Source of the DNA: Acidobacteriota bacterium
GTDB lineage: Bacteria; Acidobacteriota; Blastocatellia; Pyrinomonadales; Pyrinomonadaceae
DNA length: 64,000 nt
Direction of reading: 5' to 3'
Assembly: GCA_019639175.1 (NCBI GenBank)
Contig: JAHBSK010000001.1
Coordinates: 62,001-126,000, forward strand
Part shown: positions 1 through 9,249 of the stretch, one piece after another
How the letters are laid out: every line of letters starts with the position of its first letter
How positions within the stretch are numbered: position 1 is the stretch's first letter
Position numbers and translations under genes: made by a program
The notes under the pieces: generated by a model
The model's database searches: none
What the model saw: only the letters and a program-made list of their open reading frames with translations
What the model was told of the DNA's origin: nothing

Positions 1-1866
1 GGAAACTATCTGGCCGTAGAACTGCCGAGCGTCGTCGGTCGCACCGCCGCAGAGCGTTATCTGAAACAAAAGCTCGAACGGAACCTGATACATCGGCAGA
101 TCGAAAATGAACGGCCTCCGTTCACGCAATAGGTCACGCATCAGGTCAAGGTCTTTGCGCAAGCCCCGATAGTGCTGACGGAGCATACTGTCGATGCGGG
201 CATTCTCCATCGTGGTGAAGATCTTTCGTGCAAGTGCCGGCTCGGGAAATACTTGTAAGATCGCCTTATAGTCAGAACCTTTTGGGAGCGACCTTCTGCG
301 GCGTTTGATCTCAGCGCGCAATTCTTCGTCTGAAAGAGCCTGTTCACCCTTTTGAACATCTTCTATATAGCCCGCCAGCGAAAATGCGTCGATCTGTTCC
401 GCTGTGGCCGAATAGAGGTCGGACAGTTCGGCATAGGCGGCCTTCAATTCCACAGTGTCCTTTGCAAATGTGCCGAACTCTATCTGGCCCGCGCCATGGG
501 CGGCAAGCACCTTGTAAAGCCGAAAATCCTTTTCTTCGGTGTCAAATTCCGCAATGCTGGCGGGCAGATAGATCGTTTTTCCGTCACCGATCCGTGATTC
601 CGGGGTCATGGCGGTCTGCGGATGTATCTCGATCTCGCGTCCGGTCAAAGCCTCGATGTAAAGCCGCAGCACGTGCTGGATCGCCTCAAGGTGAAGGCCG
701 GAGCGCGTTTGCCGGAGCAGGTCGTTCGAGTGGCGGGTTTCAAGCGCGAAATAACTTCGCCGTGCCTTGGCGGAGGCACCGCTCATTTCCTCAAGGCCGG
801 ATTCTATCCATTTCTGAAAATGATCGACCGAGATGTTTCTAAGCGCCGAAGACGACGATCGAAACGCGGCAAGAGCGCTCTCGGCGTCGGTTTCGGCGAT
901 CGTCCCGACCAGATGAAAAACGCGGCGAATTGCCTCGGTTTTAACGGAACCGTCCGAAGCGCCGTTCAATTTGACGGCGGACATCTGGGCAAAGAATTTC
1001 GGCGTCGCCCGCAAAAAAGCGATGACAACCGCATTTCCCTGCGGAGCCATCAGGCCAAGCACACGACGCCAATCTTCAAATAGCGATCCTTCGTGGCGGA
1101 GCAGTTCGCCGCCGGCCGAGATGAAATGCAGCGTTATGCTGCCGCCGTGTTCCAGCATTTCTGAGGAAGCCTCGGCCAGCAGAACGGCGTTCTCTCGGGA
1201 CAGGCCTTTTAAGGCTGACGGGATGCCTGTCCACAGGTCGGCAGCCATTCCGCCGGTGCGGTTTGCGAACCGTGCCGCAAGCCGGATGACCGCGTCCGAC
1301 ACCTGTTTATCAACTCGGGAAGCGTCCGCATCGGCGGGAAACTGCCTCAGCGTTGCCGCCACAGGCGACGTGCTTTTTATAAAATCGGAACTGTGCCGGG
1401 CGGAGCGGTTCGCTATGTCCAGAGCGAGCTTTAGAATATCGGTCAAAAGATCGGCGTCATCGACCTCGGCGGCCAATGCGGGTATCAGCGAATATGTTTC
1501 GAGCGCGGTCGAACTGGACAGGACAAGCTGACGCGTGCAGATCTGGAACGCCAGTTTACGGGCCATCGGCGGCAGCGGTTTGAGAGAGCCAACTCCTTCG
1601 GTGAAGAACCGCGAGCCAAGCTCTGCCTTTCCCATGGCGAGTTTTCGCCCGAGTTCTCCCCACAGGCGAAGGTCCTCGGCGGAAAGTAACCGCGAGGCTT
1701 TCGGGACCGCCTCGACAAAATCGCGGCTGACGCGAAGGCTGACACCGGCCAACGCGGCACTTACATCCAGAGCCGCCCGCCGTTTGTCCGCCGGAAGCTG
1801 TGAAAGCCGTTTTGCAAGGCCTGTAAGTGTGTTCCTAGATCCCTCTTCGGTCGTGTTTTCCGCCAC
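1..1866 (-). CDS. norD: NorD-like protein, N-terminal 622 residues (runs off left edge)
   Basis: The minus strand is open for 622 codons from a GTG at 1866 to base 1 with no stop, so the 3' end lies outside the window. An in-frame stop (1876-1878) just upstream leaves no ATG, which makes the GTG the best start. The first about 370 residues are helical repeats such as RLWGELGRKLA and WRRVLGLMA, as in NorD-type proteins. Around residues 430-465 the line DGKTIYLPASI ... AAHGAGQIEFGTF matches the conserved NorD core that precedes a C-terminal von Willebrand factor A domain, expected beyond the edge. NorD works with the AAA ATPase NorQ to load metal into or activate NO reductase and related enzymes. 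A NorQ/CbbQ gene lies at 19410, but no reductase gene is in the window, so the client is unknown. Confidence 0.75.
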   Translation of the reverse strand, partial: MAENTTEEGSRNTLTGLAKRLSQLPADKRRAALDVSAALAGVSLRVSRDFVEAVPKASRLLSAEDLRLWGELGRKLAMGKAELGSRFFTEGVGSLKPLPPMARKLAFQICTRQLVLSSSTALETYSLIPALAAEVDDADLLTDILKLALDIANRSARHSSDFIKSTSPVAATLRQFPADADASRVDKQVSDAVIRLAARFANRTGGMAADLWTGIPSALKGLSRENAVLLAEASSEMLEHGGSITLHFISAGGELLRHEGSLFEDWRRVLGLMAPQGNAVVIAFLRATPKFFAQMSAVKLNGASDGSVKTEAIRRVFHLVGTIAETDAESALAAFRSSSSALRNISVDHFQKWIESGLEEMSGASAKARRSYFALETRHSNDLLRQTRSGLHLEAIQHVLRLYIEALTGREIEIHPQTAMTPESRIGDGKTIYLPASIAEFDTEEKDFRLYKVLAAHGAGQIEFGTFAKDTVELKAAYAELSDLYSATAEQIDAFSLAGYIEDVQKGEQALSDEELRAEIKRRRRSLPKGSDYKAILQVFPEPALARKIFTTMENARIDSMLRQHYRGLRKDLDLMRDLLRERRPFIFDLPMYQVPFELLFQITLCGGATDDARQFYGQIVS

Positions 1867-1929
1867 AATTACAGTTTAATTGGCGAAACCGCCTTTAACA
1901 AACCTGATCCGAGAAACCCGGCCAAATGT

Positions 1930-3504
1930 CTATTCAAATGAAAGCTCGGCAAGGAACGGGAATGTGTCCGGTGTGACGGAAGAGAGGGCGAGGCGGCCCG
2001 GAGCCTGGCCGTCGTGATAGATAAAGATATGAAAACAGGCGTTCACGCCGTATTCTATCAGAGCGTCCAGCCTGCCCTCGCGTTCCATTGCGGCGAGTTT
2101 CTGCATCAGGTAATTCTGCTCCTCAATGGTCATGTGCTTGCGCGCAAGGTCAAAAGCGCAGCCCGACGTGTGCGGCGGCAGCGAACCTTCGCCGCGCACC
2201 TTAAAGGAGTTTGCGTTGCCCTGATTGAGCAAGATCTGATAATCCATCGAACGCGTCAGTGACGTAACGCGAAGCGGGCGGCCAAACCGCTGATGATAAT
2301 GGTCAGCAAGCTCTTTCAGGATCGGCCTGGCGCGCGGCTGGAACATCCTCAACAGACGCCGCCGCATCTGTTTACGGTCGGCGGCATTTCCGAGGTCGAA
2401 TCTTTGTCCGGCAAAGTTGTCCGCAAGGCGTTTCAGCGTGTCGTATTTCGGATGCCCCGGCACTATTTCCGGCGTTCCGTCCTTAAAACTGAAGGACTGG
2501 AACGGCCTGTCCTGTGCCGATCCGCCAACGTCCAGATAGAAGCTTTCGGTCGCCATCGGCATCTCGATCAGCTCGCCGCTCATGCGTTTCTCGGCCAGGT
2601 CGGCAAAATCCATCGGCTGTCTGTAACCGGTGCTGTTCATTTGCGCCAGTTTTCGTTTTTGCTTGATCACGCCGTCGCCGAAAAGTTCGTCAGGGACATT
2701 CAGGTCAGGATGCTTGATGCCTGTCGGGCCGTTGCGCGGCTCCATTGCCTTTCGCTGACGGTCTGCCAGAAATTCGGCCGAGACGTTCAATTCCATCTCC
2801 TCGTCCACCGCCGAGGCGACCGTGACGTCAGAAACGTCTGAGGCGACAAGCTCTGTTTCGGCGACCTCCCATGACGAAATAAGGTCGTCAAGGTCGTTCT
2901 CATCCTCGCCGCCCAGCGGGTCGATCACACGCGTCGGGATAACGGCCGAGGCCGTCGTTCTGGGCTTTCCGCCCGGGCCTGATGTCGAAGGATCATCCAT
3001 CCGTGAAACGATGAAATACGCCAGTCCGCCAAGCAGCAGTATCGCCAGTGTCATTATCACCGAGGCAATGACGACAAGCGGCGGGCCGTCTTCATTTCCC
3101 GCTGCGGGTGACGGCCACGCTGTCGGGGCCGCCGGAGTTATCGGCTTTTGCGGATGTTCTGTGGGAATGGATGATGGAAATGCGTTCTGATATGGATCAG
3201 ACCGCCGCTCGTCGCCAATGCTGACCTCGATCTCTGTTGTGCTTCCGATGGTGACGCGGTCGCCGTTCCTTAAGGGACGCGGCCGTCCCTGTATCTGTTC
3301 ACCGTTCAGAAAGGTGCCGTTGGTTGAGTTCTCATCGGCGACCCAAAGTTCGTCGTTATCGATAAAGAACGTCGTGTTGACACGCGACAACCCATCGTCG
3401 CTCCAGGCTATGTCTGCCTGATCGGAGCGCCCTATCGAAAGTTCGCCTATGACCTCTACCGACCTTGATTCGTAGGGTCCGCGGATGTGCAGCGTGACGT
3501 TCAC
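1930..3504 (-). CDS. FHA-domain membrane protein with C-terminal DUF5715/M15-like domain
   Basis: 524 residues from a GTG at 3504, just downstream of the small zinc-ribbon gene. Residues about 5-95 form a forkhead-associated domain, which binds phosphothreonine (G25-R26, S40-R41, N62-G63-T64), although the usual SRxH histidine reads N43. A Pro-rich linker leads to one transmembrane segment (about 142-166) and a long, acidic, poorly structured stretch. The C-terminal part has an HTSGCAFD motif (445-452) and FHIFI (H492), the arrangement of metal ligands in M15/VanY-like peptidases and the DUF5715 family. The FHA domain is predicted cytoplasmic and the C-terminal domain extracytoplasmic. Catalytic activity is not established from sequence. 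Confidence 0.75.
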   Translation of the reverse strand: MNVTLHIRGPYESRSVEVIGELSIGRSDQADIAWSDDGLSRVNTTFFIDNDELWVADENSTNGTFLNGEQIQGRPRPLRNGDRVTIGSTTEIEVSIGDERRSDPYQNAFPSSIPTEHPQKPITPAAPTAWPSPAAGNEDGPPLVVIASVIMTLAILLLGGLAYFIVSRMDDPSTSGPGGKPRTTASAVIPTRVIDPLGGEDENDLDDLISSWEVAETELVASDVSDVTVASAVDEEMELNVSAEFLADRQRKAMEPRNGPTGIKHPDLNVPDELFGDGVIKQKRKLAQMNSTGYRQPMDFADLAEKRMSGELIEMPMATESFYLDVGGSAQDRPFQSFSFKDGTPEIVPGHPKYDTLKRLADNFAGQRFDLGNAADRKQMRRRLLRMFQPRARPILKELADHYHQRFGRPLRVTSLTRSMDYQILLNQGNANSFKVRGEGSLPPHTSGCAFDLARKHMTIEEQNYLMQKLAAMEREGRLDALIEYGVNACFHIFIYHDGQAPGRLALSSVTPDTFPFLAELSFE

Positions 3505-3510
3505 GGCCGT

Positions 3511-3738
3511 TCAGTGATGGTGGTCTTCCTCGGACACTTCCTTAAGTTTTGAAAGGTCCAGCAAACGGGAAAATTCGTCAAAATGGAACATCGAATCATC
3601 CTTGCAGTGTTCGCAAAAGAAGGTCACGTCCTCGCCCAGGTACATATCCTTCAGATGATAAGCAATAAAACATCCATAGCAACGCTGAATGCGTTTACCA
3701 AATTGTCCCAGTACTTCCTCGGTGTGCGCGGTTTCCAT
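3511..3738 (-). CDS. small zinc-ribbon-like protein
   Basis: 75 residues with two CxxC pairs (C20/C23 and C42/C45) spaced like a zinc ribbon, and a His-rich end. The downstream FHA gene starts 7 bases after its stop, so the two are probably co-transcribed. I do not recognise a family and assign no function; metal binding is inferred from the cysteine spacing. Confidence 0.6.
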   Translation of the reverse strand: METAHTEEVLGQFGKRIQRCYGCFIAYHLKDMYLGEDVTFFCEHCKDDSMFHFDEFSRLLDLSKLKEVSEEDHHH

Positions 3739-3830
3739 AAAAAAAGATCACGAAAAGTTTAACATATCGGTGCCGCTCGACGGCGAAGGCGCGTATATGT
3801 CAGATGCGGAAATGGCTATGCCGCACACCG

Positions 3831-4547
3831 TTACACCTCACTTAAAATGACGATCTCCGCCCTGCGTTTTGCATCATCCAGAAACGCTTCGATGGCGGCG
3901 GCCACGCGGTCCTCGGTAAGTATATCGCGTATCTCGCCTCGCTTTTCGTCCAATGTCGGCAGCAGGACGCCGGGATGTTTTGAGCGAAATTCGGGGACGA
4001 AAATGTCCTGATAATAAAGCTCTTCGTCCTCAGGCGTCACAACAATAAAGGAACGAAAACGGAAATCCAGATATTTATTGATGGCGACCCTGCGCTCTAT
4101 TATTTTCTCGAAATTATCATCACGGACGGACTGAAACCCGACGATCCGCAGCCGGTTCTCAAATTCCGACGTGGACGGAAAATATGACAGCAGTTTTGCG
4201 ATCTCATCCGCGACCTCTTTTTCTGTCGGCGGATTGGCGGGCAAGCGCTCGGCTTCAAGAGCAAAAAGCCGCTGGTCTATCAGCAGACGCAGGGCGCGAT
4301 TTAGATCATCGGAACCGGGCGGCGTGATCGGCGTTCCGGGCTGCATGGCAAGCTGCCATTTCAGGTCCGAAAGTGTTATCAACTCCGTTTTTACGCCGTC
4401 ATTTACGGTCGCAACGACCTTATCAACCGTTTCCTGGGCGCTCACCGCCATCGAAAAGGCCGCAAACGCCCATAATATCGTGATCAGCCCTATATTTTGC
4501 CTGTATTGCCTAAAAAACATCGCTTTTCTGATTTTTGCGTCTATCAT
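3831..4547 (-). CDS. exported SurA N-domain-like protein
   Basis: About 238 residues if started at the ATG at 4547; a second ATG at 4520 begins a tidy signal peptide ending in AVSA. The open frame reaches further upstream, but that extension has no export signal and is disfavoured. The mature part begins VDKVVATVND, followed by LLIDQRLFALEAERL and a helical stretch, the pattern of the SurA/PpiD chaperone N-domain. No parvulin isomerase domain follows, so this would be a chaperone-like periplasmic protein without isomerase activity. It is divergent from the histidine kinase gene at 4707. Confidence 0.6.
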   Translation of the reverse strand: MIDAKIRKAMFFRQYRQNIGLITILWAFAAFSMAVSAQETVDKVVATVNDGVKTELITLSDLKWQLAMQPGTPITPPGSDDLNRALRLLIDQRLFALEAERLPANPPTEKEVADEIAKLLSYFPSTSEFENRLRIVGFQSVRDDNFEKIIERRVAINKYLDFRFRSFIVVTPEDEELYYQDIFVPEFRSKHPGVLLPTLDEKRGEIRDILTEDRVAAAIEAFLDDAKRRAEIVILSEV

Positions 4548-4581
4548 CGGGCTAGTCAACCTCTGAAACAATGTAAAAAGA

Positions 4582-4610
4582 TTGACAAACAAAAGAAAAC
4601 ATTCTTTAAT
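4582..4610 (+). promoter_or_regulatory. sigma-70-like promoter for the histidine kinase gene
   Basis: TTGACA at 4582-4587, a 17-base spacer and TTTAAT at 4605-4610, about 95 bases upstream of the kinase start. It lies at the 5' end of the divergent SurA-like gene. Based on consensus match only. Confidence 0.45.
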
Positions 4611-4706
4611 ACTTGTAGCAGCCGTGTATTCTCTACACGGCAAAGGTCGCATCGCTCTCCGTCAGCATTTCCGCCAAACTCTCGACCTTGAGCAAAAAGC
4701 TGTAAA

Positions 4707-6356
4707 ATGCCCGTTTCCCGATCAGAAAACCCCATGCCTGACCCAGGCGTCCATTCCCTTGGACACACAGAGGCATCGGCCGAATTGAGGTTTATCTCAG
4801 ACCTTGGCCGCAGCCTCCTCTTCACCGTCCATCCAAAAAAGGTCGCCTCCAGAGTGGCGGATGCCATCAGGGCCGGCGTCGATGCGGACGCATGCCTTTT
4901 TGTTGCCGAACTGGAGAACATCGGCATAGTCAACTGCGCCTTTGACCGAAAAGGTGAACTGATGACCAATTTTTTGAACCGTAAGCGATTCGAGAAATGG
5001 CTTGACCTGCTTCCGCCGCAAATAGGATATGTCGAGGATGATGAGACGGAATTTCTGCTTCAGGACGGTTCTCACAAAATGGAATATATCTCGCCGATAC
5101 ATATAAACGGTGAGATACGCGGGGCGATAGCGGTCGGATTTACCGAAAAGATAGATCTTAACGAAGTAAAGGCGAGGTTGATAGACGCTGCGACGCAGAT
5201 GGCGGCGATGAGCGTAAATCTTTCGGCTCATTACGAAGCGGCGATAAACAACTCGATCAACCGTGCAAAAGAGGAACACCGCAGATTTACCGAAGCGGTT
5301 CTGGATGCCCTGCCGCTGTCGCTTTATGTTGTTGATCGCGATTACCGCATCGTCACGTGGAACCGTCACCGCGAGATCGGGACACAGGGCATTCCGCGCG
5401 ATTCGGTCATCGGGCGCAACGTTTTCAACGTTCTGGCCAGATATCCGCAGGGGCGTGTCCGCGAGGAATTTGAAAGGGTATTTCAAAGCGGAGAGATAGA
5501 ACGGATAGAACAGCAGACGATCGCGGCGGACGGTTCGACAAAGCACTGGGTCGTAACCAAGGTGCCGATGAAAAATCCCGACACGGGTGAGGTGACACAC
5601 GTTATCACTGTCGGTGAGGACGTAACGATCCGTGTGGAGGCGATACACGGCGTTGCCAGAGCGGAAAAGCTGGCGGCGGTCGGAAGGCTTGCGGCCGGTG
5701 TCGTGCATGAGATAAACAATCCGCTGGCTACGATCTCGGCCTGCGCCGAGGCGCTCGAACAAAGAGTTGACGAGGGAGCGTTTGAAAATTCGGATGCATT
5801 GGACGACCTGACCGAATATCTTGGGCTGATAAAGAGCGAGGCTTTCAGATGCAAATCCATAACGACGGGACTGCTTGATTTCAGCCGTATAAGAACGGGC
5901 GACCGCAACCCGATAGACGTTGCCGACATACTTCGTTCATCGGCAAAGCTGATCTCACACCAAAAACGGGGCGAGTTCGTGGACATCAGGGTCGAGGCCG
6001 GCGACGACCTGCCGATGGTCAAGGCGGACGGCGGACAGATACAGCAGGCGATCATCGCCCTGGCAACGAACGCGATCGATGCGATGCCGGACGGCGGCAC
6101 GCTTACCTTCACGGCAAAGGCAAAGCATGGCCGCGTCGCCGTTGAAGTTTCAGACACCGGCATCGGCATCGGCGCCGAGGATATGTCGAAGATCTTCGAA
6201 CCGTTCTTCACCACAAAAGAGGTCGGGAAAGGCACAGGGCTGGGACTTGCGGTGTGTTACGGCATCATCACCGACCACGGCGGACGCGTAAGCGTAAGAT
6301 CGAACCTCGGCAAGGGAACTACATTTACCATCTTTCTTCCGGCAGTGGAAAGATAG
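4707..6356 (+). CDS. GAF-PAS sensor histidine kinase
   Basis: 549 residues with no membrane segment, so a cytoplasmic sensor. Domains: GAF-like about 25-175, PAS about 195-315 (LYVVDRDYRIVTWN), HisKA dimerisation/phosphoacceptor domain with H-box HEINNP (H334), and HATPase with N-box (NAIDAM, 455-460), G1 box (DTGIGIG) and G2 box (GKGTGLGLAV). The next gene is an NtrC-type response regulator 58 bases downstream, its expected phosphotransfer partner. An in-frame ATG at 4734 is an alternative start. The ligand of the GAF or PAS domain cannot be told from the sequence. Confidence 0.9.
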   Translation: MPVSRSENPMPDPGVHSLGHTEASAELRFISDLGRSLLFTVHPKKVASRVADAIRAGVDADACLFVAELENIGIVNCAFDRKGELMTNFLNRKRFEKWLDLLPPQIGYVEDDETEFLLQDGSHKMEYISPIHINGEIRGAIAVGFTEKIDLNEVKARLIDAATQMAAMSVNLSAHYEAAINNSINRAKEEHRRFTEAVLDALPLSLYVVDRDYRIVTWNRHREIGTQGIPRDSVIGRNVFNVLARYPQGRVREEFERVFQSGEIERIEQQTIAADGSTKHWVVTKVPMKNPDTGEVTHVITVGEDVTIRVEAIHGVARAEKLAAVGRLAAGVVHEINNPLATISACAEALEQRVDEGAFENSDALDDLTEYLGLIKSEAFRCKSITTGLLDFSRIRTGDRNPIDVADILRSSAKLISHQKRGEFVDIRVEAGDDLPMVKADGGQIQQAIIALATNAIDAMPDGGTLTFTAKAKHGRVAVEVSDTGIGIGAEDMSKIFEPFFTTKEVGKGTGLGLAVCYGIITDHGGRVSVRSNLGKGTTFTIFLPAVER

Positions 6357-6414
6357 ATCACCAGGCGGCGCGGACGATGGATACGGCCGTGCCAAATGAC
6401 CTCACAAAAACGCT

Positions 6415-7806
6415 ATGGCAAAGTTACTGATAGTTGATGACGAGAAAAATCTCCGGCTTGTCATCGAAAAGGAGATGAGCAGGCACGGCCACGACGCCAC
6501 CACCGCCGCCGACGGCGAGGTTGCGTGGGAAATGCTCGAAGCAGCGGATTATGACGTTCTCCTGTGCGACATAAACATGCCTCGTCTGGACGGAATGGGC
6601 CTGCTGAAACGCATCAAGGAAAAAGCCGCCAATCAGCCGGAGATAATCATGCTGACCGGCCAGGGAACCGTCGAAACGGCCATTACGGCGATGAAGCTCG
6701 GAGCCTATGATTACCTGACAAAACCCTATCGGATAGCCGAACTTACGGCTCTGGTAAAACAGGCGGCGGAAAAGAAACAGCTCAGAACGGACAACGTCCG
6801 GCTCAAGGCCCAGATCGAGCGTTCAAAAGGCTCAACGCCGGACATCGTTGCCGAATCGCCGCAGATGAAAGAGGTTTTGAGGCTGGTGCGGCGCGTTGCG
6901 CCGTCAGATACGTCAGTGCTGATAACGGGCGAATCGGGAACCGGCAAGGAATTGGTGGCACAGGCGATACATCGGCTTAGCTCGCGGGCGGACAAGCCTT
7001 TTATCGACCTGAACTGTGCCGCGTTGCAGGACACTCTGCTCGAATCGGAACTTTTTGGTTACGAAGCCGGAGCTTTCTCAGGCGCTCGGACGCGAAAGCT
7101 CGGACTTTTTGAGCTTGCTGACGGCGGTACGCTTTTTCTGGATGAGATAATGGAGATGCCCGCCCAACTTCAGTCAAAACTGCTGCGGGCGCTTGAAACG
7201 CGTTCTTTCTTTCGCGTTGGCGGTGTGAAAAAGGTCGATGTCGATGTCAGGCTGGTCGCGGCGACCAATCGCGATCCGCATCACGCCGTTGCCGAGGGCA
7301 TCTTCCGTTCGGACCTGTTGTATCGCGTAAACAGTTTTGAGATAAGCATTGCCCCCTTGCGCGAAAGGCGTGAGGATATCGAACCGTTAGCACAGCATCT
7401 TTTGCAAAAGGTCGCCGGGCTGAACGCCCCTATCCTGACGCAGCCGGTCATTGAGGCTTTGTCGCAGTTTTCGTGGACGGGAAATGTCAGGCAGCTTCGC
7501 AACTGTCTGGAAAGGGCGACGCTGCTTGCCGACAACGGCCGCATCACGGTCAAGGAATTGCCGCCGGAGATAGTTCACAAAACGGAAAATTCGGGTTCAT
7601 CGGTCAGTTTTGGCACGAACGACCCGAACAGCGTTCGCGGTTTTCACAACGCTTCGCCGGTCAACCTGCGCGATTCCGAAAAACAGCAGATCATAAACGC
7701 CCTTGAGCGAACCGGCTGGCATCGCGGAAAGACCGCAGAATTGCTAGGCATCTCACCGTCAACGCTTTACAGACGGCTCAGGGAATACGATCTGGAAACC
7801 CGCTGA
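6415..7806 (+). CDS. NtrC-family sigma-54-dependent response regulator
   Basis: 463 residues: receiver domain 1-120 with phosphoacceptor D52 and K103; AAA+ sigma-54 activator domain about 145-375 with Walker A GESGTGKE (172-179) and Walker B LFLDEI (240-245); Fis-type helix-turn-helix at the C-terminus (TAELLGISPSTLYRRLREY). The loop that contacts sigma-54 reads GAFSGA (219-224) instead of the usual GAFTGA. It forms a two-component pair with the upstream kinase and is closed by a strong terminator. Its target promoters (GG-N10-GC type) were not identified here. Confidence 0.93.
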   Translation: MAKLLIVDDEKNLRLVIEKEMSRHGHDATTAADGEVAWEMLEAADYDVLLCDINMPRLDGMGLLKRIKEKAANQPEIIMLTGQGTVETAITAMKLGAYDYLTKPYRIAELTALVKQAAEKKQLRTDNVRLKAQIERSKGSTPDIVAESPQMKEVLRLVRRVAPSDTSVLITGESGTGKELVAQAIHRLSSRADKPFIDLNCAALQDTLLESELFGYEAGAFSGARTRKLGLFELADGGTLFLDEIMEMPAQLQSKLLRALETRSFFRVGGVKKVDVDVRLVAATNRDPHHAVAEGIFRSDLLYRVNSFEISIAPLRERREDIEPLAQHLLQKVAGLNAPILTQPVIEALSQFSWTGNVRQLRNCLERATLLADNGRITVKELPPEIVHKTENSGSSVSFGTNDPNSVRGFHNASPVNLRDSEKQQIINALERTGWHRGKTAELLGISPSTLYRRLREYDLETR

Positions 7807-7833
7807 CGCGGATCAGATCATCGACAATGAAAA

Positions 7834-7867
7834 GAGGAGGCATCGGAAAAATGCCTCCTCATTTTTT
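7834..7867 (+). terminator. rho-independent terminator after the two-component operon
   Basis: Perfect 10-bp stem GAGGAGGCAT (7834-7843) / ATGCCTCCTC (7851-7860), 7-base loop, then ATTTTTT. It sits 28 bases after the response-regulator stop. Confidence 0.9.
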
Positions 7868-7910
7868 AGTGGCCGGACGCCGCGGACGACCGGCCAGTAT
7901 TTGTTAAAGG

Positions 7911-8387
7911 CTACTTTTTACAGAAACCTTCGCTCCCTTTTGTTACAACGACGCAGTCCTTTTCTTTTTCAAAGCCTTTCATTCCGGTCTCTTCGCCGGT
8001 CGCGGCCTTGACGGTCTCGGTCTTGCCGTCGCGTGTGAATTCGATCGTGTCGCCCTTGGCCGTGCCCTCGTAAGTCTTTGGGCCGTCAAGGTTTGCGATC
8101 TCGACCGAGTATTTGCCGTCCTTTTTGGTGATGTTCAGGTATGTGCCTTCCGGCCCGTTCCAACGAGCTGCGAGCTTGTCGGCGTTTCCGGTTTCCGCTT
8201 TTCCGTCGTCCGCTTTATCGGTCTTTGGTGATGCATCGGGCGACGCCTCAGGCGACCCCGATGGTGATACGGCCGGTGAAGGTGAATCGACAGGTTTATT
8301 GTCCGTCTTTTCCGGTGTGGAAGGTTCACACGCCGCCGCAACACAGATCACAGCCGCAAGGGCTGATAACATCAATGATCTTCTCAT
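7911..8387 (-). CDS. small lipoprotein with Pro/Ser-rich linker
   Basis: 158 residues from the ATG at 8387, chosen because GAGG lies 8 bases upstream and the signal sequence then starts MRRSL; an ATG at 8408 is in frame. Hydrophobic segment and lipobox VAAAC put the lipidated cysteine at residue 20. A linker rich in Pro, Ser, Asp and Lys (about 21-75) tethers a C-terminal domain of about 80 residues with a beta-rich look (GTYLNITKKDGKYSVEI). Probably anchored in a periplasm-facing or surface membrane leaflet. Family not recognised. Confidence 0.75.
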   Translation of the reverse strand: MRRSLMLSALAAVICVAAACEPSTPEKTDNKPVDSPSPAVSPSGSPEASPDASPKTDKADDGKAETGNADKLAARWNGPEGTYLNITKKDGKYSVEIANLDGPKTYEGTAKGDTIEFTRDGKTETVKAATGEETGMKGFEKEKDCVVVTKGSEGFCKK

Positions 8388-8464
8388 TTTATTTACCTCA
8401 AATTTCATTCATTACCGCCGCTTTTCGGGCTGGCGGGTTGAACGCTGTCAAATATCGACAGCCG

Positions 8465-8489
8465 AGGCGTGGATCATTATCCACGACGC
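8465..8489. other. hairpin in the gap between two exported-protein genes
   Basis: The 263-base gap 8409-8671 holds no gene that I can see. It contains a strong stem GGCGTGGAT/ATCCACGaCGCC around CATT, and beside it a smaller dyad CTGTC-N7-GACAG (8446-8462). There is no T-run, so this is not a classic terminator. It may be mRNA structure or an operator. Confidence 0.35.
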
Positions 8490-8671
8490 CGAAAATGACA
8501 CAAAACAACGTCTTTCACGAGAGCTTAAACAGGCGCGGTTGTGCTTTGGCATGCGGCAAAAGTGCCGCTTCCGTCTAAACTGCCCGCTTCTGGCTCTCCG
8601 TTGTCAGCATAAGATCCGGTCGCGACGGTAAGAACGGACGGCCTGCGGTAATCTTGCAGAAAAAAATGAAA

Positions 8672-9145
8672 TTATTTTTGCGGTTCAGTTGGTATCGGTG
8701 TTGCCTGCCACGCAGCGGCCTGCCAACGGCCTTTTTGCTTGATAAACGTTCCGGTGTTGTAGAATTTCACGGTTTGAGACGGGGAATTTGTCCGGTTTGT
8801 TGTTCCAACAAGGCGAAACGAAACAATAGCCGTATTGCCATATTGGCGGATGATAATATCCTCGGCTGAATAAGCCATCTTGGGATCATCAGGTTTGGGC
8901 TGCGGAGCAGAGCGGACGCTTTTCATTATTTCTGCCTTGTTCGTTCGCTGGCCGGAGCCGCGTGTGTAGATAAGGTCTTCGGCCCAAAAGCGGTCGTGAA
9001 TGTCGGCGTCGTTCCTTCCGGCTCCGTCCAGAAATTCATTTAATAAGGCGGTCAGGGCGGCACTGTCCTTTGCAGATTGGGCATTGGCAGCAGACGCCAA
9101 AAGCAATATCAAAAGCAAGGGCAGTATTTTTATCAACGGTTTCAT
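8672..9145 (-). CDS. exported SnoaL/DUF4440-like (NTF2-fold) protein
   Basis: 157 residues with a clear Sec signal peptide ending ANAQ near residue 23. The mature part (LTALLNEFLDGAGRNDADI ... DRFWAEDLIYTRGSG ... AIVSFRLVGT ... GRWQAAAWQAT) follows the NTF2-like pattern of DUF4440/SnoaL proteins: a pocket domain often of unknown ligand. Divergent from dsbB. Specific function unknown. Confidence 0.75.
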   Translation of the reverse strand: MKPLIKILPLLLILLLASAANAQSAKDSAALTALLNEFLDGAGRNDADIHDRFWAEDLIYTRGSGQRTNKAEIMKSVRSAPQPKPDDPKMAYSAEDIIIRQYGNTAIVSFRLVGTTNRTNSPSQTVKFYNTGTFIKQKGRWQAAAWQATPIPTEPQK

Positions 9146-9249
9146 ATTCTTTCTCCGACAGACAATTATTTTCAGGCGGATAAATATACCACAGTTTTCA
9201 TTTATGGCGGATTCTGCGTTTTACAGTGAAAAATGGTTTAATTCTATCT

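Noticed and set aside
384..1879. Several plus-strand open frames in the first 1.9 kb
   Set aside because: They are antisense to the continuous NorD-like minus-strand frame, have no family resemblance and low-complexity Arg/Ser composition.
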